Source: Rhizobium pisi
Lineage (GTDB): Bacteria > Pseudomonadota > Alphaproteobacteria > Rhizobiales > Rhizobiaceae
Length of the DNA stretch: 64,000 nt
Reading direction: 5' to 3'
NCBI RefSeq assembly: GCF_003938655.1
Contig: NZ_RJJT01000007.1
Span: forward strand, 1-64,000
The position numbers and the translations under genes were made by a program. Shown one piece after another: positions 17,500 to 27,183 of the stretch; the first letter of the stretch is position 1, and every line of letters begins with the position of its first letter. Under the pieces are notes generated by a model. The model saw only the letters and a program-made list of their open reading frames with translations. It was not told the origin of the DNA and made no database searches.

Positions 17500-18342
17500 A
17501 TGATCAACAAATTGAGACATGCCTTGCATCGGAGAAGCGTCCTTATAGCTGCGGCAGGAGCAATGCTGCTTCCGCTGGTGTCAGCATTGCCGGCGCATGC
17601 CGGAACGCTGGAGCAAGCCAAGGCGGCGGGCAAGGTCGTCATCGGCATCCAGGGCGACAATGCTCCCTGGGGCTTCGTCAATTCGAGCGGCGTTCAGGAT
17701 GGCCTGGACGCCGACATCGGCCGCGCATTTGCCAAGGAACTCGGCGTCGAGGTCGAATTCGTGCCGCTTGCGGTCGCCAATCGCATTCCTTCACTGGTGA
17801 CCGGTAAGGTCGACGTTCTGTTCGCCACCATGGGCATGACGGCCGAACGGGCGAAATCGATCCAGTACAGCAAGCCCTATGCCGGCAACGTGCTTTCCGT
17901 CTATGGGCCGAAGACGACGAAGATCGCCGACTATAAGGATCTCGCTGGCCTGACGATCGGTGTGCCAAAGTCAAGCGCTATGGACACGTCCATCACCGCC
18001 GGCGTCGGCGACAAGGCGACCATTCTGCGCTTTGACGATGATGCCGCGACCATCCAGGCACTGCTGGCAGGCCAGGTTCAAGTGGTCGGCGGTAACCAGT
18101 TCTACGGCGACCGGCTCGATGCGGCCAGCGCCGGAACCTATGACACCAAGTTCGACCTCAAGACCCTCTACAACGGCGCCGGCACGCGCCTCGGCGAGAA
18201 AGACTGGAACGAGGCCGTCAACGCCTTTCTCGACAAGATCATGGCCAATGGCGAGTATGCCAAGATCTACGCCAAGTGGATGAAGCGCGAGGTACCGAAG
18301 TTCCCGGAATCCATGCCTGACATTCCCTACACCGTCATGTGA
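17500..18342 (+). CDS. ABC transporter substrate-binding protein (family 3)
   Basis: A 280-residue periplasmic binding protein with an Arg-Arg-containing signal peptide cleaved near ALPAHAG. The fold is the two-lobed family-3 type ([14 protein letters not shown], then [20 protein letters not shown], and [19 protein letters not shown]). ATG at 17500 has GAGGAGG upstream. Amino acids are the usual ligand of the family, but linkage to a shikimate-dehydrogenase-like gene suggests a cyclic hydroxy acid or related compound. That substrate assignment is inference. Confidence 0.88.
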   Translation: MINKLRHALHRRSVLIAAAGAMLLPLVSALPAHAGTLEQAKAAGKVVIGIQGDNAPWGFVNSSGVQDGLDADIGRAFAKELGVEVEFVPLAVANRIPSLVTGKVDVLFATMGMTAERAKSIQYSKPYAGNVLSVYGPKTTKIADYKDLAGLTIGVPKSSAMDTSITAGVGDKATILRFDDDAATIQALLAGQVQVVGGNQFYGDRLDAASAGTYDTKFDLKTLYNGAGTRLGEKDWNEAVNAFLDKIMANGEYAKIYAKWMKREVPKFPESMPDIPYTVM

Positions 18343-18367
18343 TCGAAAATCTGAGGAGGACGTCGCC

Positions 18368-19132
18368 ATGCCGAATAATCAATCCGGCTCCGAACAGGCG
18401 CTGATCGCGCTCGAGGGCGTCGAGAAATGGTATGGCGCCTTCCATGCCCTAAAGAATATCAACCTCTCGGTCCGCAAGGGGGAGAAAATCGTCCTTTGCG
18501 GACCGTCGGGCTCCGGCAAGTCCACCTTGATCCGGTGCATCAACCGGCTGGAAGACATCCAGAAAGGCAGGATCGTCGTGGAAGGCGTGACCTTGGACGA
18601 CACGGGCAAGACCGTCGATGCCATCCGGCGCGAGGTCGGCATGGTGTTCCAGAGCTTCAACCTCTTTCCGCATATGACGATCATGGAAAACTGCATGCTC
18701 GCCCCGATGCGAGTGAGAGCCATGTCGAAGGCGGATGCTCGGGCCGTTGCCACCCGGTATCTCGGCAAGGTGCGCATCGGCGATCAGGCGGACAAGTATC
18801 CAGCGCAATTGTCAGGCGGCCAGCAGCAGCGGGCGGCCATCGCCCGGGCGCTGTGCATGGAGCCGAAGGTCATGTTGTTCGACGAACCTACATCGGCGCT
18901 CGACCCCGAAATGGTCAAGGAAGTGCTGGATACGATGATCGGCCTGGCGCGCGACGGCATGACGATGATCTGCGTGACGCATGAAATGGGCTTTGCCAGG
19001 CAGGTCGCCGACCGCGTGATTTTCATGACCGCGGGCGAGGTGATCGAAGAGGCGCGGCCCGACGAATTCTTCCGCAACCCGCGGCACGATCGCACCAAGG
19101 CCTTTCTCGGCGAAATTCTTGCTCACCACTGA
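18368..19132 (+). CDS. Amino-acid-type ABC transporter ATP-binding protein
   Basis: A 254-residue ATPase with Walker [10 protein letters not shown] (about residues 41-49), Q-loop in [11 protein letters not shown], signature LSGGQQQR, Walker [15 protein letters not shown] and switch His in VTHEM. GAGGAGG precedes the ATG. It powers the two permeases encoded upstream. Confidence 0.93.
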   Translation: MPNNQSGSEQALIALEGVEKWYGAFHALKNINLSVRKGEKIVLCGPSGSGKSTLIRCINRLEDIQKGRIVVEGVTLDDTGKTVDAIRREVGMVFQSFNLFPHMTIMENCMLAPMRVRAMSKADARAVATRYLGKVRIGDQADKYPAQLSGGQQQRAAIARALCMEPKVMLFDEPTSALDPEMVKEVLDTMIGLARDGMTMICVTHEMGFARQVADRVIFMTAGEVIEEARPDEFFRNPRHDRTKAFLGEILAHH

Positions 19133-19200
19133 TCGTCACAATCGGGCTCCGGGATCTTTCGGAGCGCGCGAAGACCGGCCTATCTGCTTCTGGACATCAA

Positions 19201-20052
19201 ATGACGGACAAACGCACTGTGCTTGTCGGGCTGATCGGCTCCGACCTCCAACTTTCCAAGACGCCGGCACTGCATGAGCGCGAAGGCGCTTGTCATGGGC
19301 TCGACTATCGCTATGAGCGGGTGGACATCTATGAGCGCGATCTCCGCGCGAGCGCGCTGCCGGACCTGCTGCGAGAACTCGAGGAGCGCGGCTTTTCCGG
19401 CACCAACATCACCCACCCGTTCAAACAGGCCGTGCTGCCGCTTCTCGACGAGCTGTCGGAGGACGCCCGCATGCTAGGAGCGGTCAATACGGTGGTGCTC
19501 CGCGACGGCAGGCGCCTGGGGCACAATACGGACTGGTACGGCTTTTACGAGAGCTTCAGGCGCGGCCTGCCGGATGCGCGCCGTGATCATGCGCTGCTAC
19601 TTGGGGCAGGCGGCGCCGGCGTCGCCGTCGCCCACGCGGCGCTCAAGCTTGGCATCAGCAAGCTGGATATTTTCGATCGCGATCCAGCCCGCGCCGTGCA
19701 GCTTGCTGACGACCTTAATGAACGTTTCGATGGACGACGCGCTACGCCCACGGAAGATCTCGTCGGTTCCATGGCGGCCTCGGACGGCTTGATCCATGCG
19801 ACGCCGACGGGGATGAAGAGCCATCCCGGCATGCCCATTGAGGAAACCCTTTTGGAAAGCCGCCATTGGGTGGCGGATATCGTCTACATGCCGCTGGTCA
19901 CGGAACTGCTGGCGGCCGCCTCTCGCCGAGGCTGTCGCATTCTGCCGGGCGGTGGGATGACGGTCTTCCAGGCGGTCGGCGCGTTCCGGCTTTTCACCGG
20001 CCTCGAACCCGACGCGGAACGCATGCAGCACCATTTTGCCGAGCTTATCTAA
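19201..20052 (+). CDS. Shikimate/quinate dehydrogenase-like enzyme
   Basis: A 283-residue AroE-family protein. The substrate domain shows SKTPALHE (instead of the common SxSPxxHN), NITHPFKQ with the catalytic lysine, and GAVNTVV...GHNTDW with the catalytic aspartate. The cofactor domain has GAGGAGVAVAHAAL. Housekeeping AroE is usually elsewhere, and location at the end of an ABC transporter operon suggests a catabolic role, oxidising imported quinate or shikimate to dehydro-compounds leading to protocatechuate. The family is certain; direction and substrate are inferred. Confidence 0.82.
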   Translation: MTDKRTVLVGLIGSDLQLSKTPALHEREGACHGLDYRYERVDIYERDLRASALPDLLRELEERGFSGTNITHPFKQAVLPLLDELSEDARMLGAVNTVVLRDGRRLGHNTDWYGFYESFRRGLPDARRDHALLLGAGGAGVAVAHAALKLGISKLDIFDRDPARAVQLADDLNERFDGRRATPTEDLVGSMAASDGLIHATPTGMKSHPGMPIEETLLESRHWVADIVYMPLVTELLAAASRRGCRILPGGGMTVFQAVGAFRLFTGLEPDAERMQHHFAELI

Positions 20053-20073
20053 CAGAGGCGGAGAAGAGGAGAC

Positions 20074-20745
20074 TCAGCGATCACCTCTTGCGGCCAAAGC
20101 CTCGGGTTTTGCGACATAGCGCAGCACCATCGTAGCAACATGGCCCGATAATATGTCGTGCGTGCCATCGGACCAGAGAGACTGGCCGAAAATATGCGAG
20201 AAGGTCGCCCGGTTCGAGACATTGAAGAACGACAATGCGCTGATCTGCCAATGCAGTTCAAGCGCGTCGATATCAGCCCGGAATACGCCGTCCTGCTGTC
20301 CGCGGGCGAGCAGGGACTGCAATTTCTCGATAGCTGGCCGGTTGAGTTCCCGGATGGTCTGCGAGCGCTCGAGATATTGCCCATGATGAATGTTTTCGAT
20401 CATCACCATGCGAATGAAGGCCGGGTTCTGCCGGTGGTGATGAAAGGTGAACCGCGCCAAACGGTCCAGCGCCTCGATCGGATCGAGCGTATCCAGCCCG
20501 AGATCGGCCTCATCGCCGCGGACATGGCGATAGGCTTCTTCCAGCACGCGCGTGTAGAGCCCTTCCTTGTCACCATAATAATAATAAATCATCCGTTTGG
20601 ACGTTTTGGTCTTGGCGGCGATTTCGTCGATTCTGGCGCCAGACAGGCCGTTTTCGGAAAACTCCTGCATGGCAACGCGAAGGATGTCTTCGCGCACCCC
20701 CTCAGGATCCCGTTTGCCCTGCGGCTTGATCACCCCGTTCTCCAT
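20074..20745 (-). CDS. TetR-family regulator of the flanking ABC operons
   Basis: A 223-residue regulator. The helix-turn-helix is at about residues 15-60 (ILRVAMQEFSENGLSGARIDEIA, then KTSKRMIYYYYGDKEGLY), followed by a C-terminal domain of the TetR_C type. ATG at 20745 is preceded by GGAAGAGGAA. The frame is open up to 20952, but the extra sequence is atypical. A dyad TTAACCAGTTGGTACA lies 17 bp upstream of the start, and related copies precede both neighbouring ABC operons, suggesting autoregulation and joint control of uptake. Confidence 0.85.
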   Translation of the reverse strand: MENGVIKPQGKRDPEGVREDILRVAMQEFSENGLSGARIDEIAAKTKTSKRMIYYYYGDKEGLYTRVLEEAYRHVRGDEADLGLDTLDPIEALDRLARFTFHHHRQNPAFIRMVMIENIHHGQYLERSQTIRELNRPAIEKLQSLLARGQQDGVFRADIDALELHWQISALSFFNVSNRATFSHIFGQSLWSDGTHDILSGHVATMVLRYVAKPEALAARGDR

Positions 20746-20761
20746 TTCCTCTTCCAAAATC

Positions 20762-20777
20762 TTAACCAGTTGGTACA
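20762..20777. promoter_or_regulatory. TetR-type dyad upstream of its own gene
   Basis: TTAACCAGTTGGTACA contains the palindrome ACCA-N2-TGGT and is the best dyad of four related sites in the window. It lies within 20 bp of the TetR start codon, where binding would block transcription or early translation of that gene. Confidence 0.6.
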
Positions 20778-20971
20778 GAAGAACCACGGGGAAGGCAAGT
20801 CGGCGGACTTGAGCGTGATCAGGGAGGATCGGCATGAAGACTTCCATCGCGACGGTGTTGATCAGCGGCGATCTGCCCGAAAAGCTGGCGATGCGAAGCT
20901 TTTGCATTTGTGCCGCCGTGGGCGGATTTGGCCCAGCATCGACGATCTGCATTCATATTACTATTTACTAA

Positions 20972-20987
20972 TTAAGATTCTGGTATA
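20972..20987. promoter_or_regulatory. TetR-type site upstream of sugar ABC operon
   Basis: TTAAGATTCTGGTATA matches the TTAA-N4-(C/T)TGGTA(C/T)A pattern found at 16007, 16039 and 20762. It lies in an AT-rich patch 125 bp upstream of the binding-protein start, where the promoter of that operon is expected. Confidence 0.5.
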
Positions 20988-21111
20988 CCGTCGAGGTGCG
21001 ATCGGCACTATGCCACACGTCGCTTCGCGACGGCCCTTGGAGGGGGCGCGCATGCGGCCGGCCGTAAGTCGCGAACGGGCCCTCGCAACCGCGGCCCTCG
21101 GGAGGAGTGTT

Positions 21112-22077
21112 ATGAAACAGCTGAAACGGAAAAATGCAGCCTTGTTCTTTGCCGCATTGATGCTGAGTGCGGCGCCGATGGCTGCATCACATGCGGCCGA
21201 CAAGCCGACACTCGCATTCGTCGTCAATGGAGCGTCCGACTTCTGGAAAGCCGCCGAGGCGGGGGTCAAGAAGGCGCAGGGCGAGATGCCAGACTACAAC
21301 ATGGAACTGAAATATCCTGAGCAGGCGGCTGTCGCCATTCAGCAGCGTCTCATGGAAGATCTCGTCAGCGCCGGCGTCAAGGGGATCATGGTCTCCGCTG
21401 TCGATCCCAAGACCCAGACGGACGGCCTGAACAAGATTGGCTCGCAGACGGCTCTCTTCACCACCGACAGCGACGCGCCGAAGACCAACCGCGTCGCCTA
21501 TATCGGTTCTTCGAACGTCGATGCCGGCAAGCAGGCCGCCGAAATCGCCAAGAAGGCGATGCCGGACGGCGGCAAGTGCATGGGCTTCGTCGGTCTGCTG
21601 GGCGCCGATAACGCCCGCGAACGCATCGAAGGGATGAAGGAAGGGCTCAAGGGTACCAAGATCGAGCTTGTCGATGTTCGCGGTGACGACATCGACCAGA
21701 CGCGCGCCAAGAAGAACGTGGAGGACGCGTTGGTGGCCAGCCCCGACCTGACCTGCATGGTCGGCTTCTACTCCTACAACACGCCGCGCATCTATGAGGC
21801 GCTGCGCGACGCAGGCAAGCTCGGCCAGATCACCGTCGTCGGCTTTGATGACGATCCGATCACGCTCGGCGGCGTCAAGGAAGGCACGATCGCGGCAACC
21901 GTCGTACAGCAGCCGTTCGAATGGGCCTATCAGGGCATGAAATTAATGGCCGCCTACCTTAAGGGCGACAAATCAGGCGTTCCTGCCGATGGCTTGATCA
22001 TCATCCCGACGGTGATCATCGGCAAGGATGACGTTGACAAGTATGCCGCCAACCTGAAGGCCATGGCTGGAAAATAA
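21112..22077 (+). CDS. Sugar-type ABC substrate-binding protein (RbsB-like)
   Basis: A 321-residue periplasmic binding protein of the ribose/LacI-like class with signal peptide (cleavage near ASHAAD). Typical segments are LAFVVNGASDFWKAAEAGVKKA, GIMVSAVDPK, and the hinge-side VGFDDDP. ATG at 21112 follows GGAGGAG; the same frame is open about 950 nt further upstream, but that part is antisense to the TetR gene and is not coding. First gene of an RbsB-RbsA-RbsC-type operon. The sugar or cyclitol ligand cannot be read from the sequence. Confidence 0.9.
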   Translation: MKQLKRKNAALFFAALMLSAAPMAASHAADKPTLAFVVNGASDFWKAAEAGVKKAQGEMPDYNMELKYPEQAAVAIQQRLMEDLVSAGVKGIMVSAVDPKTQTDGLNKIGSQTALFTTDSDAPKTNRVAYIGSSNVDAGKQAAEIAKKAMPDGGKCMGFVGLLGADNARERIEGMKEGLKGTKIELVDVRGDDIDQTRAKKNVEDALVASPDLTCMVGFYSYNTPRIYEALRDAGKLGQITVVGFDDDPITLGGVKEGTIAATVVQQPFEWAYQGMKLMAAYLKGDKSGVPADGLIIIPTVIIGKDDVDKYAANLKAMAGK

Positions 22078-22082
22078 CCTCC

Positions 22083-22114
22083 TTCGCGGCGGCGGCACTC
22101 ACCGCCGCCGCGAA
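22083..22114 (+). other. GC-rich hairpin between binding-protein and ATPase genes
   Basis: A near-perfect stem (22083-22095 with 22102-22114) around loop CACTCA directly follows the binding-protein stop. Such hairpins often stabilise the binding-protein mRNA and lower read-through, giving an excess of binding protein over membrane components. Confidence 0.55.
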
Positions 22115-22155
22115 AGGCGTTTCATGCCGACAACATCAGCAGCCATGGACAGGCG

Positions 22156-23697
22156 ATGAACCATAGTTCCGACATCCCGTCACCGGGCGCGCCCGCAACG
22201 CCATTCCTTTCGCTTTCCGGCGTTGGCAAGACCTATCCAGGCGTCGTTGCGCTCGAAGGCCTCTCGATGGACATCATGCCAGGCGAGGTCATCGGCCTTG
22301 TCGGCGAAAACGGGGCCGGAAAATCGACGCTGATGAAGATTCTCGGCGGTGTGATCGCACCCGATCGGGGCACGATCCTGCTCGACGGGGCAGAGCTTCG
22401 TTTCCTCACTGTGGAATCGAGCATCTCGTCCGGCATCGCCTTCGTGCATCAGGAGCTCAATCTCTTTGACAATCTCGACGTCGCTGCCAATATCTTCCTG
22501 GGGCGCGAACCGCTGAAGGCGGGACCTCTTAAGCTCATCGATCGCGATCGACTAAGAGACATGGTGAAGCCGCTCTTGAGGCGCGTGGGAGCGCATTTTT
22601 CCGCCGACACACCCGTGGCATCGCTTTCGCTGGCCGAGCAGCAGATGGTGGAAATCGCCAAGGCGCTGTCCATCAACGCGAGGCTCGTCATCCTCGACGA
22701 ACCCACTTCCAGCCTGCCGCTGGCTGAAACCGAGCGGCTGCTCAGCATCATCAAATTGCTGAAGGCGGATGGCATCAGTGTTATTTTCATCTCGCATCGG
22801 CTCCACGAGGTTGAGCGCGTAGCCGACCGGGTCGTCGTGCTCCGTGACGGCGCGCTTGTGGGCACGCTCGCCAAGAGGGACATCGGCCACGACCAGATGG
22901 TCAAGCTGATGATTGGCCGAATGCTTGCGGCCCGTACCGCAAAGCCGCAGCGCTCACCCGGCTCAGTTGCGCTGAAGGTCAGTGCCGTGCGCACCGAGGC
23001 CTATCCCGGCCATCCCGTTGATCTGGAAATCAGGTATGGCGAAATCCTGGGACTTGCGGGCCTCGTCGGGTCCGGCCGTACCGAGCTTGCCAGGGTGCTC
23101 TTTGGCATTGATCGCAGCTACGGCGGGGTCATCCTGCAGGACGGGCAGCAAATTGCAGTCCGTTCCGCGCGGGACGCCGTTGCTCGCGGCATTTTCCTGG
23201 TGCCAGAGGATCGAAAGCGCAACGGCATTCTTCTTGATTTCCCGATCGCCCAGAACATAACCCTTGCCGATCTCCCCATGCTCGCCAGCCGCTTCATGCT
23301 TTCCGCCGAGCGGGAGACGGCGGCGGCCGAAAAGCAGCGCGTTCGCCTCGGCATCAAGGCGCCCTCCGTTTCGAGCCGAACCGGCACGCTGTCAGGCGGC
23401 AACCAGCAGAAGGTGGTGCTGGCCAAATGGTTGTCGATGAGCCCGAAGGTGATGATCTTCGACGAGCCGACACGCGGCATCGATATAGGCGCGAAGAACG
23501 AGATCTACGGCCTGATGCGGGCGCTTGCCGATGCCGGTGTCGCGATCCTGATGATCTCCAGCGACATGGAAGAGGTGATCGGCGTTTCCGACCGCATTGC
23601 CGTCATGCATGAAGGCCAGATCGCCGGCATTCTCGATGAGGACGAATTCAGTCAGGAAAGCGTCCTTTTGCTTGCTGTCGGCAAAGGCGTAAAATAG
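22156..23697 (+). CDS. Sugar ABC transporter ATP-binding protein (RbsA-like)
   Basis: A 513-residue tandem ATPase. The first half has Walker A GENGAGKST, signature LSLAEQQ and Walker B LVILDEPTSSLP. The second half lacks a canonical Walker A (GLVGSGRTEL), as is normal for this family, but keeps LSGGNQQKV and VMIFDEPTRGIDIGAK. It would drive the permease encoded next. Confidence 0.93.
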   Translation: MNHSSDIPSPGAPATPFLSLSGVGKTYPGVVALEGLSMDIMPGEVIGLVGENGAGKSTLMKILGGVIAPDRGTILLDGAELRFLTVESSISSGIAFVHQELNLFDNLDVAANIFLGREPLKAGPLKLIDRDRLRDMVKPLLRRVGAHFSADTPVASLSLAEQQMVEIAKALSINARLVILDEPTSSLPLAETERLLSIIKLLKADGISVIFISHRLHEVERVADRVVVLRDGALVGTLAKRDIGHDQMVKLMIGRMLAARTAKPQRSPGSVALKVSAVRTEAYPGHPVDLEIRYGEILGLAGLVGSGRTELARVLFGIDRSYGGVILQDGQQIAVRSARDAVARGIFLVPEDRKRNGILLDFPIAQNITLADLPMLASRFMLSAERETAAAEKQRVRLGIKAPSVSSRTGTLSGGNQQKVVLAKWLSMSPKVMIFDEPTRGIDIGAKNEIYGLMRALADAGVAILMISSDMEEVIGVSDRIAVMHEGQIAGILDEDEFSQESVLLLAVGKGVK

Positions 23698-23739
23698 CCG
23701 CGGCGCCAAATGGGATTAGATATCGGGGATGGGTCTCGA

Positions 23740-24777
23740 ATGATCAAAAAAGATCTTGGACTGCTGCTTTTGATCGTCGTTGTCGGCATCGTCGTCGCCA
23801 TCATCAATCCGCGGTTCCTGCTGCCGATCAACCTGGCAAATACCGCCAACCTGATCGGCCTGTTTGGCATCCTGTCGATTGGCCAGGCCTACGTCATTAT
23901 TACAGGCGGTATCGAACTTTCCGTCGGTTCGCTCGTAGCGCTTCTTGGCGTGCTGTTTGTCGATTTCGTCGCGGTCCAAGATATGCCGTGGATGCTGGCG
24001 CTTCCACTCATTCTCGTGCTCGGCGCGGCCATAGGCGCCATTCACGGCTGGCTGATCACCCGGCTGAACCTGCAACCCTTCGTCGTCACCCTCTGCGGCC
24101 TCCTTATCTATCGCGGGGCGGCGCGCTTCTATACGGCCGACGGAACGGCGGGTTTTGCGTTCGGCCAAAATTTCCCGGACCTTGAGTTCCTGACCGCCGG
24201 ACGGCTCTACGGCGTTCCCAACACCTTCATAGCGCTCGTCATCATTTCCGTGGTCATGTGGGTGGTGCTGCATCGCTCTGTCTTCGGGCGTTATCTCTAT
24301 GCGATCGGCAAGAACGAGGAGGCGGCCCGCTATTCCGGTATCCGCACCGGCCGGATGGTGATGTCGGCCTATGTCATCTGCGGACTGCTTACGGCGCTCG
24401 CGGCTATCTATTTCGCCATGTACACACGCTCGATCTCGCCGGCCAGCCATGGCCAGTTCTATGAACTCTACGCAATTGCCGCTGCCGTACTCGGCGGCTT
24501 TTCACTCCGCGGCGGCGAGGGATCGATCGTTGGCGTCGTGCTCGGAACGGTCCTGCTCCAGGAGTTGCAGAACCTCGTGAATCTGCTTGGCATCCCCTCG
24601 TCGCTGAATTTCGCCGTCATGGGTGGCGTGATCCTCATCGGCGTCCTGATCGATCAACAATGGAACGCCATCCGCGCACAGCGCCGGCTCGTCTCTGCCG
24701 CCCGGCAGACCGAAGCCCGTGTTCCGGACGAAGACAAATTGCCGGTGGTTGCCAATCAGGACCAGGTCGGTGGATGA
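23740..24777 (+). CDS. Sugar ABC transporter permease (RbsC-like)
   Basis: A 345-residue inner-membrane permease of the ribose/galactose family with 8-10 hydrophobic segments and the GRYLYAIGKNEEAARYSGI coupling motif. ATG at 23740 (MIKKDLGLLLLIVV) is preferred; an ATG at 23710 would add ten polar residues. Last gene of the operon, convergent with the vanillin-dehydrogenase-like gene. Confidence 0.92.
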   Translation: MIKKDLGLLLLIVVVGIVVAIINPRFLLPINLANTANLIGLFGILSIGQAYVIITGGIELSVGSLVALLGVLFVDFVAVQDMPWMLALPLILVLGAAIGAIHGWLITRLNLQPFVVTLCGLLIYRGAARFYTADGTAGFAFGQNFPDLEFLTAGRLYGVPNTFIALVIISVVMWVVLHRSVFGRYLYAIGKNEEAARYSGIRTGRMVMSAYVICGLLTALAAIYFAMYTRSISPASHGQFYELYAIAAAVLGGFSLRGGEGSIVGVVLGTVLLQELQNLVNLLGIPSSLNFAVMGGVILIGVLIDQQWNAIRAQRRLVSAARQTEARVPDEDKLPVVANQDQVGG

Positions 24778-24878
24778 GACCAGTGTATTGCCGCTAGCGA
24801 ACCATGCAGCCTCTTCCGCACTGGAATGCTGGATGTTCGTGCCTTGCTGCTCGCCGATCTCAGCCACCGCCTGCTTTC

Positions 24879-26324
24879 TCAGAAGGGATAGTGCTGCGCC
24901 GGATCTTCGATGGTGATCCAGCGCAGGTCGGTGAATTCGGCGATCGCCGCCTTGCCGCCGAAGCGGCCATAGCCGCTGCCTTTGACGCCGCCGAAGGGCA
25001 TTTGCGCCTCATCGTGCAGGGTCGGGCCGTTGATATGGCAGATCCCCGTCTCGATGCGGGCCGCTACAGCGAGCGCCCGCTGGATATCGCGGCTGAAGAC
25101 TGCCGAGGACAGGCCGTATTCGGTGTCGTTGGCGATGCGGATCGCTTCCTCCTCGCCGGAGACGCGGATGATCGGCTTGACCGGGCCGAAGGATTCTTCC
25201 GCATAGACCCGCATCGCAGGCGTCACGCGATCGAGTAGCGTCGCCTCAACCACGGTGCCTGAGCGCTTGCCGCCGGCGACGAGCTTTGCGCCCTTGGCCG
25301 TGGCATCGGCGATCAGTTCCTCCATTTTCTTCGCTGCGTCGAGGCTGATCAGCGAGCCGAGCACGACATGGCCGCGGGGATCGCCGGCAGGCAACTGGCC
25401 GGCGCGGGCGGCCAGCTTGGCGACGAACTCATCGGCGATCGCCTCGTCGACGATGATCCGCTCCGTCGACATGCAGATCTGGCCTTGGTTCATAAAGGCG
25501 CCGAAAATGGCGGCATTGACGGCGCCGTCGATATCGGCGTCGTCGAGGACAACAAGCGGCGCCTTGCCGCCGAGTTCGAGAAGGGCAGGCTTCAAGTGTC
25601 TGCCGCAGGTCTCGGCGATGATCTTGCCGACCTTGGTCGATCCGGTGAAATTCACGCGCTTGACGGCGGGATGGGCAATCAGCGCGGCAACGATTTCAGG
25701 CGCATCTTCCGGCGCGTTGGTGAGCACATTGATGACGCCGGCGGGCAGGCCCGCTTCGGTAAGAGCCGTGGCGATCAGACGATGCGTGCCCGGGCATTGC
25801 TCGGATGCCTTGAGGATGACGGTGTTGCCGCAGGCGATCGGCATGGCGACAGCGCGGGTGGCGAGGATGACGGGCGCGTTCCAGGGGGCGATTGCCAGAC
25901 ACACGCCGGCGGCCTGGCGAACGCCCATGGCGAGCGTGCCGGGCTTGTCCGAGGGAATAATCTCGCCGGCGATTTGCGTCGTCATGGCGCCGGCCTCGCG
26001 CAGGATGTTGGCGGCGAACATGACGTTGAAACCCGCCCAGGGGGCGGTTGCGCCGGTCTCCTCGATCATCAGCCGGGTGAAATCGCCGGCCTTGGAATCC
26101 ATGATGTCGGCAGCCTTCATCAGGATCGCGCGGCGCTGGCTGGGGCCGGTCTTCGACCAGGCAGGAAACGCCGCCGATGCAGCGTCGATTGCTGCCGTGA
26201 CATCATCGGGGCCGGCCGCCGCAGCCCGGCTTGCAACCTCTCCGGTGAAGGGATCCACGCGGTCATAGGTCCGGCTGCTGGCGGCGGGACGATCGACGCC
26301 GTTGATGAGAAGGGAAATAGTCAT
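24879..26324 (-). CDS. Vanillin/aromatic aldehyde dehydrogenase, copy 1
   Basis: A 481-residue NAD(P)-dependent aldehyde dehydrogenase very similar in pattern to Vdh of vanillin-degrading pseudomonads: APWNAPVILATRAVAMPIACGNT, TGSTKVGKI, general base in LELGGKAPL, catalytic Cys in NQGQICMSTE, and AQMPFGGVKGSGYGRFG near the end. Expected reaction is vanillin (or a related benzaldehyde) to vanillate. ATG at 26324 follows CAGGAG. It is the last gene of a minus-strand operon that starts with a second copy at 33425 and contains a liv-type transporter and an SDR. Confidence 0.85.
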   Translation of the reverse strand: MTISLLINGVDRPAASSRTYDRVDPFTGEVASRAAAAGPDDVTAAIDAASAAFPAWSKTGPSQRRAILMKAADIMDSKAGDFTRLMIEETGATAPWAGFNVMFAANILREAGAMTTQIAGEIIPSDKPGTLAMGVRQAAGVCLAIAPWNAPVILATRAVAMPIACGNTVILKASEQCPGTHRLIATALTEAGLPAGVINVLTNAPEDAPEIVAALIAHPAVKRVNFTGSTKVGKIIAETCGRHLKPALLELGGKAPLVVLDDADIDGAVNAAIFGAFMNQGQICMSTERIIVDEAIADEFVAKLAARAGQLPAGDPRGHVVLGSLISLDAAKKMEELIADATAKGAKLVAGGKRSGTVVEATLLDRVTPAMRVYAEESFGPVKPIIRVSGEEEAIRIANDTEYGLSSAVFSRDIQRALAVAARIETGICHINGPTLHDEAQMPFGGVKGSGYGRFGGKAAIAEFTDLRWITIEDPAQHYPF

Positions 26325-26355
26325 GTCTGTCTCCTGATGAAAATGAAAACGAAAA

Positions 26356-27141
26356 CTAGAAACCGAGAACCGAGGCGTTGATGGAGGCCTCGAGGCCGCC
26401 GTCGGTGGCGAGGTTGGTGCCGTTGATCCAACGTGCGCCATCCGAGCAGAGGAAGAGAATGGCGGGAGCGATATCGGCCGAGGTTCCGGCGCGGCCGACG
26501 CGGGTAATGTCGCTGTCGACACGTTCGTCGCCGAGGACCGCACGAAATTGTCTGAGGATAGGTGTTTCGACCGGGCCGGGGCTTACGGCATTGACGCGGA
26601 TGCCGCGCTCTTTGAACAGTGGCTGGTGGGCCGCGCGCATCGTCCAGAGTAGAAGCAGTTCCTTGGAGAGAGGATAGGCCTCCTCGTCCTTCAGGCCATG
26701 CTTGGCAACGAGGCTTTCGATGCCTGGGAAACCCTCGATGTCGGTCAATGTCTTTGCCCGCTCGAGGTTTGCGCGCCAACCATAACCGGCGATGGACGCG
26801 ACGTTGACGACGGCCCCGCCTTCGCGAAGCCGCGGCGCCACTACTTCCGTCAGTGCGCGCAATCCGTAAAAATTCACGGCCAGCGTCGCCACAACGCCGG
26901 TATTGCCCGACAGGCCCGCGACATTGGCGAGTGCGTCGATGCGCTTGGGCAACTGCCGGACGATCTCAGAGACGCCGGAGGCCGTCGATATGTCACCTTT
27001 TATGAAGGAGGCGCCCCCCTGGCTCGGCTCACGGATGTCAACGCCGATGACATCAGCGCCCATTTGTCCTGCCAGTTCCGCGGTGCGTGCACCGATACCA
27101 GAGGCAACGCCGGTGATCAGAATAGTCTTTCCGAAAAGCAT
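26356..27141 (-). CDS. SDR related to coniferyl-alcohol dehydrogenase
   Basis: A 261-residue short-chain dehydrogenase with TGVASGIGARTAEL at the N-terminus and YPLSK as the catalytic YxxxK. The overall pattern (VNAVSPGPVETPIL, WINGTNLATDGGLEA) is that of the coniferyl-alcohol / 3-alpha-hydroxysteroid dehydrogenase branch and parallels the CalA-type protein at 45120-45887, but it is more divergent. It likely oxidises an aromatic or phenylpropanoid alcohol to the aldehyde for the adjacent dehydrogenase. The exact substrate is not known. ATG at 27141 is preferred over an upstream TTG. Confidence 0.78.
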   Translation of the reverse strand: MLFGKTILITGVASGIGARTAELAGQMGADVIGVDIREPSQGGASFIKGDISTASGVSEIVRQLPKRIDALANVAGLSGNTGVVATLAVNFYGLRALTEVVAPRLREGGAVVNVASIAGYGWRANLERAKTLTDIEGFPGIESLVAKHGLKDEEAYPLSKELLLLWTMRAAHQPLFKERGIRVNAVSPGPVETPILRQFRAVLGDERVDSDITRVGRAGTSADIAPAILFLCSDGARWINGTNLATDGGLEASINASVLGF

Positions 27142-27183
27142 GATTTGTACCTTTCTCAACGGGATCGGAAAATCCGCCAGCCG

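Noticed and set aside
20158..21111. Long in-frame extension upstream of the sugar-binding protein
   Set aside because: It is antisense to the TetR gene; the signal peptide and GGAGGAG site fix the real start at 21112.
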